From Zoroaster sp. YZ-2022 (lineage: Eukaryota > Echinodermata > Asteroidea > Forcipulatida > Zoroasteridae), in assembly GCA_029582265.1 (NCBI GenBank), contig CM055822.1, positions 43,625,973 through 43,689,972 on the forward strand: 64,000 bases of DNA, in the 5' to 3' direction. This document shows, piece by piece, positions 1 through 9,541 of this stretch. A program made the position numbers and the translations under genes. The notes under the pieces are model-generated. The model worked only from the letters and a program-made list of their open reading frames with translations. It did no database searches and was not told where the DNA came from. Positions within the stretch are counted from its first letter, which is position 1. Every line of letters begins with the position of its first letter.

Positions 1-71
1 TAAATGACAAGACAAAATATGTATGTATTTGCAACCAACAATTCAGTTTATTTTTTAGGTTAAAATATCAA

Positions 72-480
72 AATTAAAAAAGTTGCCTCTTGATGACGAA
101 AACAACTTAATCAAAATCCTGTACATACTTGTTTGGAATTGGCCATTGTTCTGTTAAACCGAACTGGAAATCCTTTGAAATTCGTTTCACACTTGCTGTT
201 GTTTTCCCAGGAAAAAACTTACATTCAGCATAACTCTACTGCTGAGCAGGTTCAGATTTTCTTGGATTAAAGCTAATTCAATTAGGTTTTTTTGGCTTTG
301 CATCACAAAAGGGAGAAGTGTGACAAAGACTAATATTGTAAATCTCATGTTGGTAAATCTCATGTACTTCTGCCTTTAAAACTTAAAACTTGTTCTGAGT
401 GTACAGTGGCAATACATTGTAAAATACAAGAATAGAATAACAATAAATGTGTACAGGCCATGTCATTCTGTCTTCAATCA
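72..480. repeat. Local duplication, copy 1 (THAP gene 3' flank)
   Basis: Two blocks here (about 72-146 and 225-480) recur in the same order at about 1201-1275 and 1284-1540. Shared landmarks are 'atcaaaatcctgta', 'actgctgagcaggtt' and 'gtgtacaggccatgtcatt'. Copy 2 lacks roughly 80 bp present in copy 1. The second copy directly adjoins the last THAP-gene exon, so the repeated block is probably duplicated 3' flank of that gene. I see no coding signal in it. Confidence 0.8.
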
Positions 481-649
481 AATATTAATAAAAAATATAA
501 AAGACATGTATATAGCACCAAATCCATTTGAATAAAATGCTCCCAGGCCCTTTAAATATAATAAAATAACCTAAAGTAACAATAGCAAAGATTATAAAAG
601 ATTAAATACATGGGAGCCAGATAAAGTGATAAAAACTGGCAAATATCAG

Positions 650-797
650 CAGGGGCGGATCCAGGAATTTTGGCATGAGGGGGTCAGGCCTTTCTTTTTC
701 TTTATGTTCGATAATATCCCCTTCTGTGTTTTTCATTATCTTGCTGTCAGAGCAGGGGGGTTATTCGATCCCCCCCCCCCTTCTGGATCCGCAGCTG
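650..797. mobile_element. Short MITE with 'ggggcggatcc' termini
   Basis: About 148 bp bounded by inverted ends: 'caggggcggatccagga' on the left and 'ttctggatccgcagctg' on the right. It has a C-run interior and no coding capacity. One-ended relatives of the same motif are seen near 48292 and 63538, so this is a dispersed family. The superfamily is not assignable from the ends alone. Confidence 0.6.
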
Positions 798-1200
798 ATA
801 AGTAAGTAAAAAAGAAAAAGAAAAGGACTGAAATAAAACGGAACCTAAATGATACAATAAAAAAACTTCATGTGCATTGTAAAAATATATCCTGGACCAG
901 CCAGAGACAGTCTAAAAACAAGACAGATAAGCTATACTCTTACCCCCCCCCGCCACCCCAAAGAAAACAAAATAGGTCTCCCGTAAAATGATACGCAACA
1001 CCATCAAGAAAAAAACAATACTAATTACAATAGAAAATAAAATAGTCAAGGTCGATTCTTCTCCCGTAGGACACCCTCCCCCCCACCAAAATTAAAATTG
1101 TTCTGAGTGTACAGTGGCAATAAATTGTAAAATACACCAATACTCCCCTTGCACCACCCCCCCCCCCCCCAAACACACACAAACCAAAACATGTAAAGAG
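798..1200. other. No gene seen; homopolymer-rich spacer
   Basis: Spacer between the MITE and the second copy of the local duplication. It contains C-runs (about 944-960, 1076-1084, 1157-1170) and a third partial copy of the 'ctgagtgtacagtggcaat' block near 1102. The short reading frames across it are not supported. Confidence 0.5.
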
Positions 1201-1540
1201 TAATTTTCAAAGTCTGCTTTTTGATGACAAAACGAAAGTATGTGATCAAAATCCTGTAAATACTTGTGTGGAACTTGTGTAAAATCAGCATAACCCTACT
1301 GCTGAGCAGGTTTAGATTTTCTTTGATAAAAGCTAATTCAATTAGGTTCCTTGGGTGAGCATTGCAAAAGGGAGAAGTTTGAAGAAGATTAATATTGTAA
1401 ATCTCATGTAGGTAAATCTCCTGTACTTCTGCCTATAAAACTTAAAAACTTGTCTTGAGTGTACAGTGGCAATGAATTGTAAAATCCACCAATAAAATAA
1501 TGAGAAATGTGTACAGGCCATGTCATTCTGTCTTCAAACA
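1201..1540. repeat. Local duplication, copy 2
   Basis: Second copy of the block described at 72-480, with an internal deletion of about 80 bp relative to copy 1. It runs up to the C17 tract that marks the end of the last THAP-gene exon. Confidence 0.8.
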
Positions 1541-1742
1541 AAGTTGATTCTACTCCCCTGGCAACCTCCCCCCCCCCCCCCCCCAAAAGCAGGTTCATCA
1601 GACAATACGGCAGGGTCTACCGGTGGTTCCTGTACTGTAACTGTTGGCTGTACGGCATGGAGTTTTGTCAGGGGCTTCCCTTTCACAATTGAGCATTCAG
1701 TAGATTTGTGGTGACGCTTGGGTAGTCGACATACTTGCACAC
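1534..1742 (-). CDS. Last exon of the THAP gene
   Basis: The exon begins after a CAG acceptor (complement of 1744-1743). It completes the split Gly codon from exon 4 and reads GVQVCRLPKRHHKSTECS and onward to a VLSDEPAF segment. It then runs into a G17 tract (plus-strand C-run 1568-1584) and, in the assembled frame, a stop at 1536-1534. Because a 17-base homopolymer is in the coding path, the true C-terminus and stop are uncertain. No domain recognised. Confidence 0.6.
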
Positions 1743-4700
1743 CTGAAATATATGTAAAATGTTTTTTTAAATTAAATATGTGGTTATTACATATGCAAAA
1801 CCATTTTGTCACAGTTGTTTATGTTAAAAAACATTTAATAAACAGCAACAAAGGAGACAATGAATTTGAGATGTCAGTCATGAAGCAAAGTTGTAGCATC
1901 TTAAAGTTCATTAGCCCTCATCCCTTAGCCCTAATGCCCCTCCTAAAATCTACCACAGTTCATGTTAATATGATCGTGCACCCAAACCCTTGGACTTACA
2001 TAAAATTGGAATGTCTTTCCCCATGCTGAGTATGGGTGCTTTGGGTGTAACATAGAGCTCTATGCATGGAGGAAGGAAAAAGACCCCTCTATGGGTGTAC
2101 ATAGCACAGCGGTACAGTACCTAATCCATAAAAATAAGGCAAAACCATGCGGAGAATTTTACAGGCCTTGGGATAGTTAGGTTAAACTTTACCTTTGTTA
2201 ACTGGATGAAACATCTTGCGGTTGGTCTGAGTTTTCTTGGACCGGATGAACTTTGAAGAGTCATCTTTTGGATGGTAGTTGGTTTTGGAGACATCAAGGT
2301 CTATTGCGCACCGCCGTCTTGATACAGTTTGGGTTGTTTGATCCTATAATGTAGCAAAAGATTATCAGAAATGTATTTCTATTTATATGCCAAAAACCTA
2401 AAAACTTGAAACAGTATCTGTGTGGCACTTGCACAAGCAAAGCTGTAAAATGCCAAATTATATAAACAACTGTGTGTGGAGTTTTAAAGTTGTCTTTGTA
2501 AAAACAAATAATATGTAATCAACCACAAGGGAAACTGACTGGGTAAATTTTAGATACATTTTGGGTGAACAAAGAAAAATTGACTAGAGCGGGATTTGAA
2601 CCTACGACCTCCGGGTTGACGTACTGGCGCTCTACCAACTGAGCTATCTAGCCCTATGTTGGCGGTCTCCCTATTTATTGTCAATATCCTTTGTTCGGGG
2701 GTGCCAGTCAGAAGTCATGTAACCGTACACTGCCCTATAGCCAGGGATCACACCCAAGTTACGATACAACCTGGGAAGAGGCAGTGCCGGGATACACCAT
2801 AAGGGGATGCAACTTTTGTTATACAAAAACAACTAAAACAGCGCATTGATACAACATTTGGTCTTGTGCAATTGCATGGCAAGGTGTTTTTGCACATTTT
2901 TGCAATTTATTAAAACATGTGTACCCTACCTTGTTTGTCTGAGATGATGTTACTGCTGTTGTTGCATCCTTACGATATGGCTTGGAAGGTGCATCTGAAT
3001 GACTGGTGAATGCTTCTGGATCAGTCAAATCCTGTTTTGGGGGCAGTAAGAGATTGATACATTATGAACTACGTGTACATGTACATAATGAGCACAACAC
3101 ATACGTCAAGCACAGTCAGCTTTGGGGGAACAGAACGGATACCCAACAGGACACCAGGCTAAAGGGTATTAAATAGAGTAGGTTTGTGTAAAAAAAAAAG
3201 GCTACGTAGTACAATTAATTTTTACTGAATATATTACTGGGGAAAATTGTGGAAGGGTGATTTATAAAAAGATCACGTGCTTTTTGGAAACTTGAGAACC
3301 GTCAAAATGTCAATGATGAAATAATATAAATGCTGTTTTTTGTTAATTATTGTTATTTCTAAAAAAAATTAAGGGGGGGGGGTATGCATGTACATGTACT
3401 TAGCCTGAATGATAAATAAATTAGAATATTACCTCATCGGCTGATGAGCTTGAGCTGTCCGGTGGTGGAGGCTACGTGACTCCATGCTTAGTCTCGTAGT
3501 CAGCAAAGGCTTCTTCCAAAACCTGTAACAGAAATAAAAAACAGACATTATACAGAAGTTCTTTAATACATATTTGTTGACAATAATAAACCCTTTCACA
3601 GTAATTAATCCTAGGTTTATGAGGTTGTTTATACGCTTTCATCTCATAGTTTTAGAGTACACGGTAATGTGAATGTGCCATGTTGTTCATGGATCCCAAA
3701 CACTTAGAAAAGCACTCAAAAATCCACTTATTCATTTCAGTGTTAAAAGTGGAGAGGGAATTAAATGATGATAACATGCAAATCACCCCAAAAATGAGTG
3801 GTGTGTGTGCCTTTTCTTTATTCTTGATCACTTAATACTTTTTTCATTTATGAATTTACATCATGTTTGCAGTCCCTGACTTAGTAAACCCATCTGATGG
3901 ACCAGGGATGGGAGCATGAAGATATTTTGGAGCTGTGCCTTCAACAAACGAGTGAACAATTCTTAGGCATCCACTCCGCATTCTCAGACAGCTTTGGCAA
4001 AAATAATTGTCCATGGACTAACTTAAATACTGGTCAGCAAGACAAAGAAAAAGACTTAACTGGAACTGGAACAGTCAATATGGATTAAAATTATAGGATT
4101 CACACATGATTGAGCATGAATAATCAACATGCCAGAAACCAGAGCATGAACATGCCAAAGCACGGCCATCATTCACGGTCATGGACTGAGATTTAGCTAC
4201 GTACATACTGTGGCATACACTCTAGCCTAGGCCACAGTATGTAGCCAAGTCAGATTCAGAGCAGAGCGGCGGCCATTGACATGATTGGCCACAAGAAAAG
4301 AGTACAGATTTTCACTAGTCTATTTTTCTTATTGGGCCTAAATTAAATATGTTCAAAAGCAGCTTAAGGGATCATTTCGGACGTTTTTTATTCAGTACAT
4401 TAACTTACCCGGCTTCTCTCTCTGTTCTGGAATGCTGTCCCAGTGAAGCCTCTACGTTTGAAGCGAATCGTTTGAAGTGCCCCTTTTGTGACTCTGCGGC
4501 CACGGACCCGGAGACCGATGACTCGGCCGACGTACTAGCAGTAGTAGACGGCGACGCACTTGCACGAGTACTCTCGATATTTGGCGCTTTCAATGTGGGG
4601 ATGGATCCAGGCTTCAAACGATACTTTGACTTCAAACCCAGTGATTCTTTCAATGCACTTGAACGTTCTCTACAGTCCTCCGAAAAATGGGCAGAACAAA

Positions 4701-4866
4701 TCAAAGGCCTACTTCTTGCCAAGAAGGTGAAATCCTTTCGTGTATTATTCACGAACTTCACCCATTCCTTTGATATCGCAGGATCCCGCGGAAATTGAAC
4801 AAAATGAGTCTCTGGATTCTTAATACTATTTCTAGTGCATCCACCAACAACACATGAAGTCGGCAT
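1534..4866 (-). CDS. THAP-domain protein gene, split into at least five exons
   Basis: Minus-strand gene assembled from splice signals. Exon 1 is 4866-4409 (THAP domain, donor GTAAGT), exon 2 is 3522-3433 (donor GTAATA), exon 3 is 3031-2930 (donor GTAGGG), exon 4 is 2343-2193 (donor GTAAAG), and exon 5 is 1742 to about 1534. Every internal exon has an AG acceptor, and phases agree from exon 2 to exon 5 (0,0,0,1). The encoded protein would bind DNA through a C2CH THAP zinc finger; the rest is hydrophilic, Ser/Pro/Lys-rich and unassigned. Two problems exist. Exon 1 ends in phase 2 whereas exon 2 is best read in phase 0, so an exon is missing or exon 1 splices elsewhere. Exon 2 also carries an in-frame TAG (3474-3472). 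The gene may therefore be a pseudogene, or the assembly may hold errors. Host gene versus domesticated transposase cannot be separated here. Confidence 0.65.
2193..2343 (-). CDS. THAP gene exon 4
   Basis: A 151-bp exon with acceptor TATAG and donor GTAAAG. It starts in phase 0 directly after exon 3 and ends with one base of a Gly codon. The product is basic and hydrophilic, including KTNYHPKDDSSKFIRSKK. No domain recognised. Good codon continuity on both sides supports real coding sequence. Confidence 0.65.
2515..2690 (-). mobile_element. tRNA-derived SINE inside THAP-gene intron
   Basis: The head (2653-2582, minus strand) folds like a 72-nt tRNA. The 7-bp acceptor stem is complete (GGCTAGA with TCTAGTC, one G-U) and the 4-bp D stem is GCTC/GAGC, with A- and B-box sequences (TAGCTCAGTTGG, GGTTCAAATCC). 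The anticodon stem has two mismatches and position 33 is C, so it is not a working tRNA. The body toward 2515 ends in 'cagtttcccttgtggttg', a tail shared with fragments near 7470 and 42552. It is therefore a SINE rather than a tRNA gene. Confidence 0.75.
2930..3031 (-). CDS. THAP gene exon 3
   Basis: A 102-bp exon, phase 0 at both ends, with acceptor AACAG and donor GTAGGG. It encodes 34 residues starting DLTDPEAFTSHSDAPSKPYR, Ser/Thr-rich and probably disordered. No domain recognised. Confidence 0.65.
3433..3522 (-). CDS. THAP gene exon 2 with an in-frame stop
   Basis: A 90-bp exon, phase 0 at both ends, with acceptor TACAG and donor GTAATA. The phase-0 frame reads VLEEAFADYETKHGVT, then TAG at 3474-3472, then PPPPDSSSSSADE, which joins exon 3 in frame. 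The composition on both sides of the stop looks like protein, so this is probably a nonsense mutation, a polymorphism or an assembly error. Skipping this exon would keep the frame. Confidence 0.55.
3523..4408. other. Intron; no exon identified
   Basis: Between THAP exon 1 and exon 2. Phase bookkeeping requires an extra exon (or other splicing) here. I could not find a convincing acceptor-ORF-donor on the minus strand. A 63-codon plus-strand frame at 3897-4088 has no supporting signal. Confidence 0.4.
4409..4866 (-). CDS. THAP exon 1: THAP-type C2CH zinc finger
   Basis: The domain starts at the Met of MPTSCVVGGC. THAP proteins typically begin with Met-Pro and C-x2-4-C, so this Met (codon 4866-4864) is preferred over an upstream in-frame ATG at 4920. 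Visible family marks, in order, are the C-x4-C pair, FVQFP, a conserved Trp in KEWVKFV, RPLICSAHFSEDC giving the second Cys and the His, and RLKPGSIPT. After about residue 90 the product is Ser/Thr/Ala-rich and probably disordered. The exon ends at a perfect donor (GG|GTAAGT). THAP fingers bind specific DNA and occur in transcription regulators and in P-element-type transposases. Confidence 0.85.
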
Positions 4867-5654
4867 TACATCAACATCGAAAAAAAGCTTCATAAAAACT
4901 GCATGCCTCTGCTGACGCATGAAAACGCATGTATAATATACACGGAAGTAACATGGCGTCTTCTGTTTACTCTCGGGTGCTCATGGGTTGTACGTCATCC
5001 CTTTTCGCTGGTTTACAAGTCCGCTGGTACTATATCGTGGATTTCATAGTGGATTTTCAATGGGTCTTTGTCGGGAACCAGTGCAGGTCGGGAAATTTCA
5101 AAAATCGAAGAAGCGGGGTCTAATTTTTTCGGTCAAATTGCAACAAAATTATAAAGAGAAAAACATGACCACAACAATAAATTGTTACCTGAACACAACA
5201 TAAACAAGGTTCGATAGTCAATTTAATGTGAGAGTTTTCGTTGTAGTCCATCTTTAACGAGAATAAAAGTGAAAATTCATTTCATTCTAAAGTGGAATTT
5301 AGGAGAGAATATAATCTTTCCTAACTTTGAACTTGAAATTGTTTAACTTCTGTTATAAAAAGTACCTCAGACAAAATTATTTCTTGTGAAGATTGATATC
5401 ATCATCAGCTTGAGACCAAGTTAGTTTCTAATTACAATTCAATCATTTTGTTATTCTGAATTACCAATCCTAATACTTTTAACTGGTATTCTTCCATTTT
5501 CCTGATAGAAAAAAGTAATCATCGACCGAATCATTCTCAAAGTTATTTTTTTCAAAGCTTGTTTACAATTAAGCCGATGTTTATATAGTTTGATTTTGTT
5601 TTATTAATAAATTAAGTATTTTTGTATTAATGTTTTTGTCACTCAAAAAATACA
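4867..5654. other. Intergenic; possible bidirectional promoter region
   Basis: The THAP start codon is followed on the other strand by an ATG in good context (aacATGG, 4952), opening about 57 codons, so a divergent first exon is conceivable but unsupported. Beyond 5210 the DNA is AT-rich with no coding signal. 'catctttaacgag' near 5250 resembles the 3' tail of the LINE fragment at 22340. Confidence 0.35.
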
Positions 5655-5785
5655 TAATGATCTGAGGACGATCAGAGCATACTGATCGAAACGTCGAGTT
5701 GTACCCCCAGTTCTTTTCAGAACTAATTACTACTCAATTGAGATTCCACATGGTGTCACCGCAATTAGTCTTACTTATCATCCTC
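5655..5785 (+). mobile_element. Retroelement 3' fragment, possibly Penelope-like, with hammerhead-like hairpin
   Basis: The fragment contains CTGAGGA (5662-5668), then a perfect 7-bp hairpin (5669-5675 with 5682-5688), then AAACGTC. This resembles the CUGANGA/GAAA layout of hammerhead motifs known from Penelope-like elements, but the canonical G after stem II is missing or paired, so activity is doubtful. The downstream block (5720-5780, 'cacatggtgtcaccgcaatt') recurs at 10398-10451, 11437-11490 and inverted at 57001-57076. It is a dispersed repeat; the family call is inference. Confidence 0.45.
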
Positions 5786-6003
5786 ACCATGCAAAGCTAC
5801 AAGTTTTACCGATCTGTAGACAAATGAAAGAGTATAATCGATTGATTTGTAAAGAGACATTCAAAGGAAGTAGCCCAATATAAACACCAATGTTATAGTT
5901 TGTAATACCACAGTTTGTGTCATGTATAACATTGGTCAAATAATTATTACATAAAAGCTTAACTTGATGTCAAGTTGGTACAAGGATCAATCATCCTAAG
6001 AAG
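5786..6003. other. No feature seen
   Basis: AT-rich spacer between the repeat fragment and the unassigned frame at 6004-6573. Confidence 0.3.
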
Positions 6004-6573
6004 TTATTTCGTTCGATGTTCTTTCATCTTAATAGAGATCACAGAAATTGTTGTCGAATTTACATAAACAAAATAACATGTGACAGATTTCGTTATTTTC
6101 TCCAAAACGTGACCAACTATTGAGATGAAACTTTCACATGTAATTGTTATGACATACATGTATTTCTCTAACACTAGAGGGTTGAAATGCAACGTACTAA
6201 GCAGTGGTACATGTATTAATGGCATAAGTATACCGATACTCGAAGGGTCATTGCTTGGGTTTCCTACAGTTTTGAGATCCATCAGTCTACACGCGCTGGT
6301 GACTGTTTGGAAGTGCGTTTTTCTGAATTGTTTCATCGCTTTGAATGTGATTGTAATTTTTTTGTTCAAACTTGCTACACTTGAACCCAACATTTGCGCT
6401 TCACTTGTAAATGATTGGAATTCTCTATACGGGTTGAGAGCTCTCAATACACCTCCTGAGTAGGGTTGGTTTAGACACGGATCAAACGCTCTAACACATG
6501 TCAGCGCCGTGTTGAAATGTTGTAGTGTAAAAAAGTACGTCCAGAATACATGAGTCGGACCCTTGTCCAACAC
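6004..6573 (-). CDS. Unassigned open frame, weak
   Basis: A 189-codon open frame in AT-rich DNA (the first codon in frame is TTG, not ATG). I recognise no domain. The product has no repeats and no clear signal peptide; one hydrophobic stretch lies near the C-terminal third. The length is more than expected by chance at this base composition, so it may be a fragment of an old mobile element or an exon. No splice or promoter support was found. Confidence 0.2.
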   Translation of the reverse strand: MLDKGPTHVFWTYFFTLQHFNTALTCVRAFDPCLNQPYSGGVLRALNPYREFQSFTSEAQMLGSSVASLNKKITITFKAMKQFRKTHFQTVTSACRLMDLKTVGNPSNDPSSIGILMPLIHVPLLSTLHFNPLVLEKYMYVITITCESFISIVGHVLEKITKSVTCYFVYVNSTTISVISIKMKEHRTK

Positions 6574-6955
6574 AGAGATTTTCCGTAGTGTGAGTAGGCC
6601 TTAAGAGATTGTTTACAATGTTGCTACCGCAACCTAACTCCTAAATATTGATTATTTATTTAATAACTTTGCAATGTTTTGAACTAAATATTGAAGAGAG
6701 TATATGATATTATCACAAAGAGATTATAAGCTAGGTTGTATTTATACTAAAACTTTTAATTTGCTTTAAATTTACTGTTACAAAATTAAATATGTAGGCA
6801 TACAACTTTATCTCAATATCTCAATAAATACATTTGTTTTAATCTCAAGCAAAGCTGATCCCTTTCCTTTATTTTCTTTAAGATTTGTTTAATGTTTTTT
6901 TGGTAATATTAGTCCTCCCTGACTAGGTATATAATTATTTACACTTATTTTTAGG
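6574..6955. other. AT-rich spacer, no gene
   Basis: Strongly AT-rich sequence with short A/T runs and no coding, tRNA or repeat signal that I can support. Confidence 0.4.
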
Positions 6956-7490
6956 TAAACAAAGACAAATTATAAGAGCGAGATTTGAACCTGCGACCTA
7001 CCGGGGCTCTGCCAACTTAGACGTCAGTTTCTTATTGTTTATTTGATAATTATGATATTACAAAAGTGGCATATTTTCCTAACATGGGGCGTGCCTCCTG
7101 GCTATACGGCATGCTTTGGTTCAATGACATCTGACAAACGCCACTCTCACCCGTCCCCTCCCCCAATCAAAGATATCGACAAAATAGGGAGATCGCCAAA
7201 TAGCGGTACAATGTGAGCCAAACGGTTGTCACACCTTGACACAGTAACATAACTAACAGAGAACTATCACCAAGAAAGCCCCCTCTCCCCCCGTCCAATG
7301 TTGAATGCTTTGAATGTGGCCGGAATAGCGCGCCAGAAAGTATGGTTTAAACTGAACATTGAATGGGGATGCCAACAGGTTTTACAGACCACTGCAGACC
7401 GGGAAGGTCGCATGTTCAAATCTACCTCTAGTAATTGTTTTGTGTTTACTTAGTTGATAAATGTACATAATCAGTTTCCCGCTTGATTTA
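6956..7490. repeat. Degenerate tRNA-SINE fragments
   Basis: Two remnants of tRNA-like heads are visible: a minus-strand one at about 6975-7025 ('gagatttgaacctgcgacct') and a plus-strand B-box-like 'catgttcaaatctacc' near 7412. They are followed by the SINE tail 'cagtttcccgcttgattta' near 7470. The DNA between carries 'acattgaatggggatg', also found near 42431. These are old, truncated copies. Confidence 0.5.
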
Positions 7491-7760
7491 TTTGATAATA
7501 AATAACTCAACTGTTTGAAAAATGTTTGCTAACGATTTTGAGTTCTACTTATTCAACAAATTCTACTTTCTCCAAAAACCAGCACCGCCCCCTCCACCGC
7601 CCATTCTGAAAAATGTGAATACATGTGGATGTAGTCTATTTAGAACATGATGTAGAACATGCAAGTTAATATTCCACTATAACAGTTCAGCCTAATATTA
7701 TATAGTCTACACGTTGAGGGAATTCCAATGTCAGAAAATCTAAGTTCAGACGAATGTAGG
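7470..7760. repeat. Dispersed repeat, copy 1 (second copy 42548-42930)
   Basis: This block aligns with 42548-42930: shared landmarks are 'ctactttctc', 'gaatacatgtggatg', 'cagcctaatatta' and 'aaatctaagttcaga'. The second copy contains an extra SINE (about 42600-42722) absent here, giving a natural empty-site comparison. Unknown family. Confidence 0.7.
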
Positions 7761-7770
7761 CCTACTGTTA

Positions 7771-7861
7771 ACATATTTTCAATAACAAACACCCCCATGG
7801 ACCTGCCGATTTTGGTGACATATTTTCAATAACAAACACCCCCATGGACCTGCCGATTTTG
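7771..7861. repeat. Tandem duplication, ~47 bp x 2
   Basis: 'cacccccatggacctgccg' with flanking bases is repeated once, head to tail, nearly identical. A recent slippage-type duplication with no coding content. Confidence 0.85.
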
Positions 7862-8391
7862 TTTCATTAAAAAAAGAAAAGAAAAGTGAGAAGAGAAAAT
7901 GGTACATGAAGCTGTTATGACAGTACTTTCTGACCGGCGATTTTAAGCACTCATAGGCTTCCTATTCCTGACTAGCTTGGTGACTTCAATTAGCGATATA
8001 TTGAATACAGGTGTCGGCCGTACAAAGCATTTCCTTCATAAAATAGGAGCTGAGCAATCCGACAAATGTGAATGCGGTGAAACACAGATCAAATTGTCTC
8101 CAACTGCAACATCTACCGCGCCCCAGATGGGTTTGATGGCATAATGAATCTTGATGATGACACGGCAGACAGGCTTTCTTCCAGTCTGCCTGTTTAATCG
8201 CCCACTGTACTGACTTGTTGACAACCATACGAACGAACGAACGATTGAATACATCGTAAAAAATGTCTTCGACAAAATATAAAGGTTATGTTGTAAAATC
8301 TTAGAAAAATTTTCATTTTGTTGTAGTTTTTCTACATGGTTAACCCTTTCGATCCCACGGGCTCTAAAAAGAGCCTTTGTTGTGATACGCT
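7862..8391. other. No gene seen
   Basis: Short frames on the minus strand (7986-8449) run into the foldback arm and lack any domain or splice support. Nothing else recognised. Confidence 0.35.
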
Positions 8392-9541
8392 TGTTCCGGA
8401 CCATAATGTCCGCAAGTACCATTATGTCCGCGAACCGATTTGCGCCCATTATGTCCGACCCATTACGTCCGCTGAATCATTACGTCCGATCCATTACGTC
8501 CGCTGAACCATTACGTCCGACCCATTACGTCCGCTGAACCATTACGTCCGATCCATTACGTCCGCGGAACCATTACGTCCGACCCATTACGTCCGCGGAA
8601 CCATTACGTCCGCAGAACCATTAACGTCCGACCCATTACGTGCGCGGAACCATTACGTCCGACCCATTACGTCCGCGGAACCATTACGTCCGCGGGCCCA
8701 TAACTCAAATAATGTTTGAACACGTAACGTTGGGGAAGTTAAATCCAATTACTTAGAACAATTTCATGGCACAGCGCTCTACTGCAAAATTGGGTTGTTA
8801 AAAACCACTGGTTAATTTAATAAAGTGTCTGAATTATCGTGCTTCACATGAGCACCACTGGTGTACTATTTAACATACAAGTTTTTGCACTGTAAGTACT
8901 TACAGCGCAAAAAAACTTAAATTAACACCAGTGGTTTTTAACAACCCAATTTTGCACTTTTTAAGTAGAGCGCTGTGACATGAAATTGTTGGTTTTAACT
9001 TCCCAAACGTTACTGTTCAAACATTATTTGAGTTATGGGCCCGCGGACGTAATGGGTCGGACATAATGGGTCCGCGGACGTAATGGGTCGGACATAATGG
9101 GTCCGTGGACGTAATGGGTCGGACGTAATGGTTCCGCGGACGTAATGGGTCGGACGTTAATGGTTCTGCGGACGTAATGGGTCGGACGTAATGGTTCCGC
9201 GGACGTAATGGGTCGGACATAATGGTTCCGCGGACGTAATGGATCGGACGTAATGGTTCAGCGGACGTAATGGATCGGACATAATGGGCCCACGGACGTA
9301 ATGGGTCGGACGTAATGCTTCCGTGGACATAATGGGTCGGACGTAATGGGTCGGACGTAATGGTTCGGCGGACGTAATGGGTCGGAAGTAATGGTTCCGC
9401 GGACGTAACAGGTCGGACGTACTGGTTCCGCGGACATAATGGGTCGGACGTAATGATTCTGCGGACGTAATGGGTCGGACGTAATGGGCCCAAATCGGTT
9501 CGCGGACATAATGCTACTTCCGGACATTATGGTCCGGAACA
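8392..9541. mobile_element. Foldback element with tandem-repeat arms (TU-like)
   Basis: The left outer arm (8392-8693) is about 18 tandem units alternating 15-bp (cattacgtccgaccc) and 17-bp (cattacgtccgcggaac) versions. The right outer arm (9043-9541) is about 30 units of the reverse complement. The inner domain (8694-9042) is itself an imperfect palindrome, with 'gggcccataactcaaataatg' facing its complement and a centre near 8890. Outermost ends match inversely ('tgttccggaccataatg'). Flanks 'gatacgct' and 'gatgcttg' could be a decayed 8-bp target copy. Sea-urchin TU foldback elements are known for outer inverted-repeat domains of 15-bp tandem repeats; assignment to that group is inference. 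It encodes no protein. Confidence 0.8.

Noticed and set aside
2582..2653. Functional tRNA gene
   Set aside because: Acceptor and D stems are good, but the anticodon stem has two mismatches, position 33 is C, and the sequence continues into a SINE body shared with other copies.
4349..4798. 149-codon plus-strand frame
   Set aside because: Antisense shadow of the THAP exon, which has domain residues and a splice donor on the minus strand.
8392..8700. CRISPR-like regular repeats
   Set aside because: Units are contiguous without unique spacers and the arms are inverted copies in a eukaryotic sequence; this is a foldback transposon.
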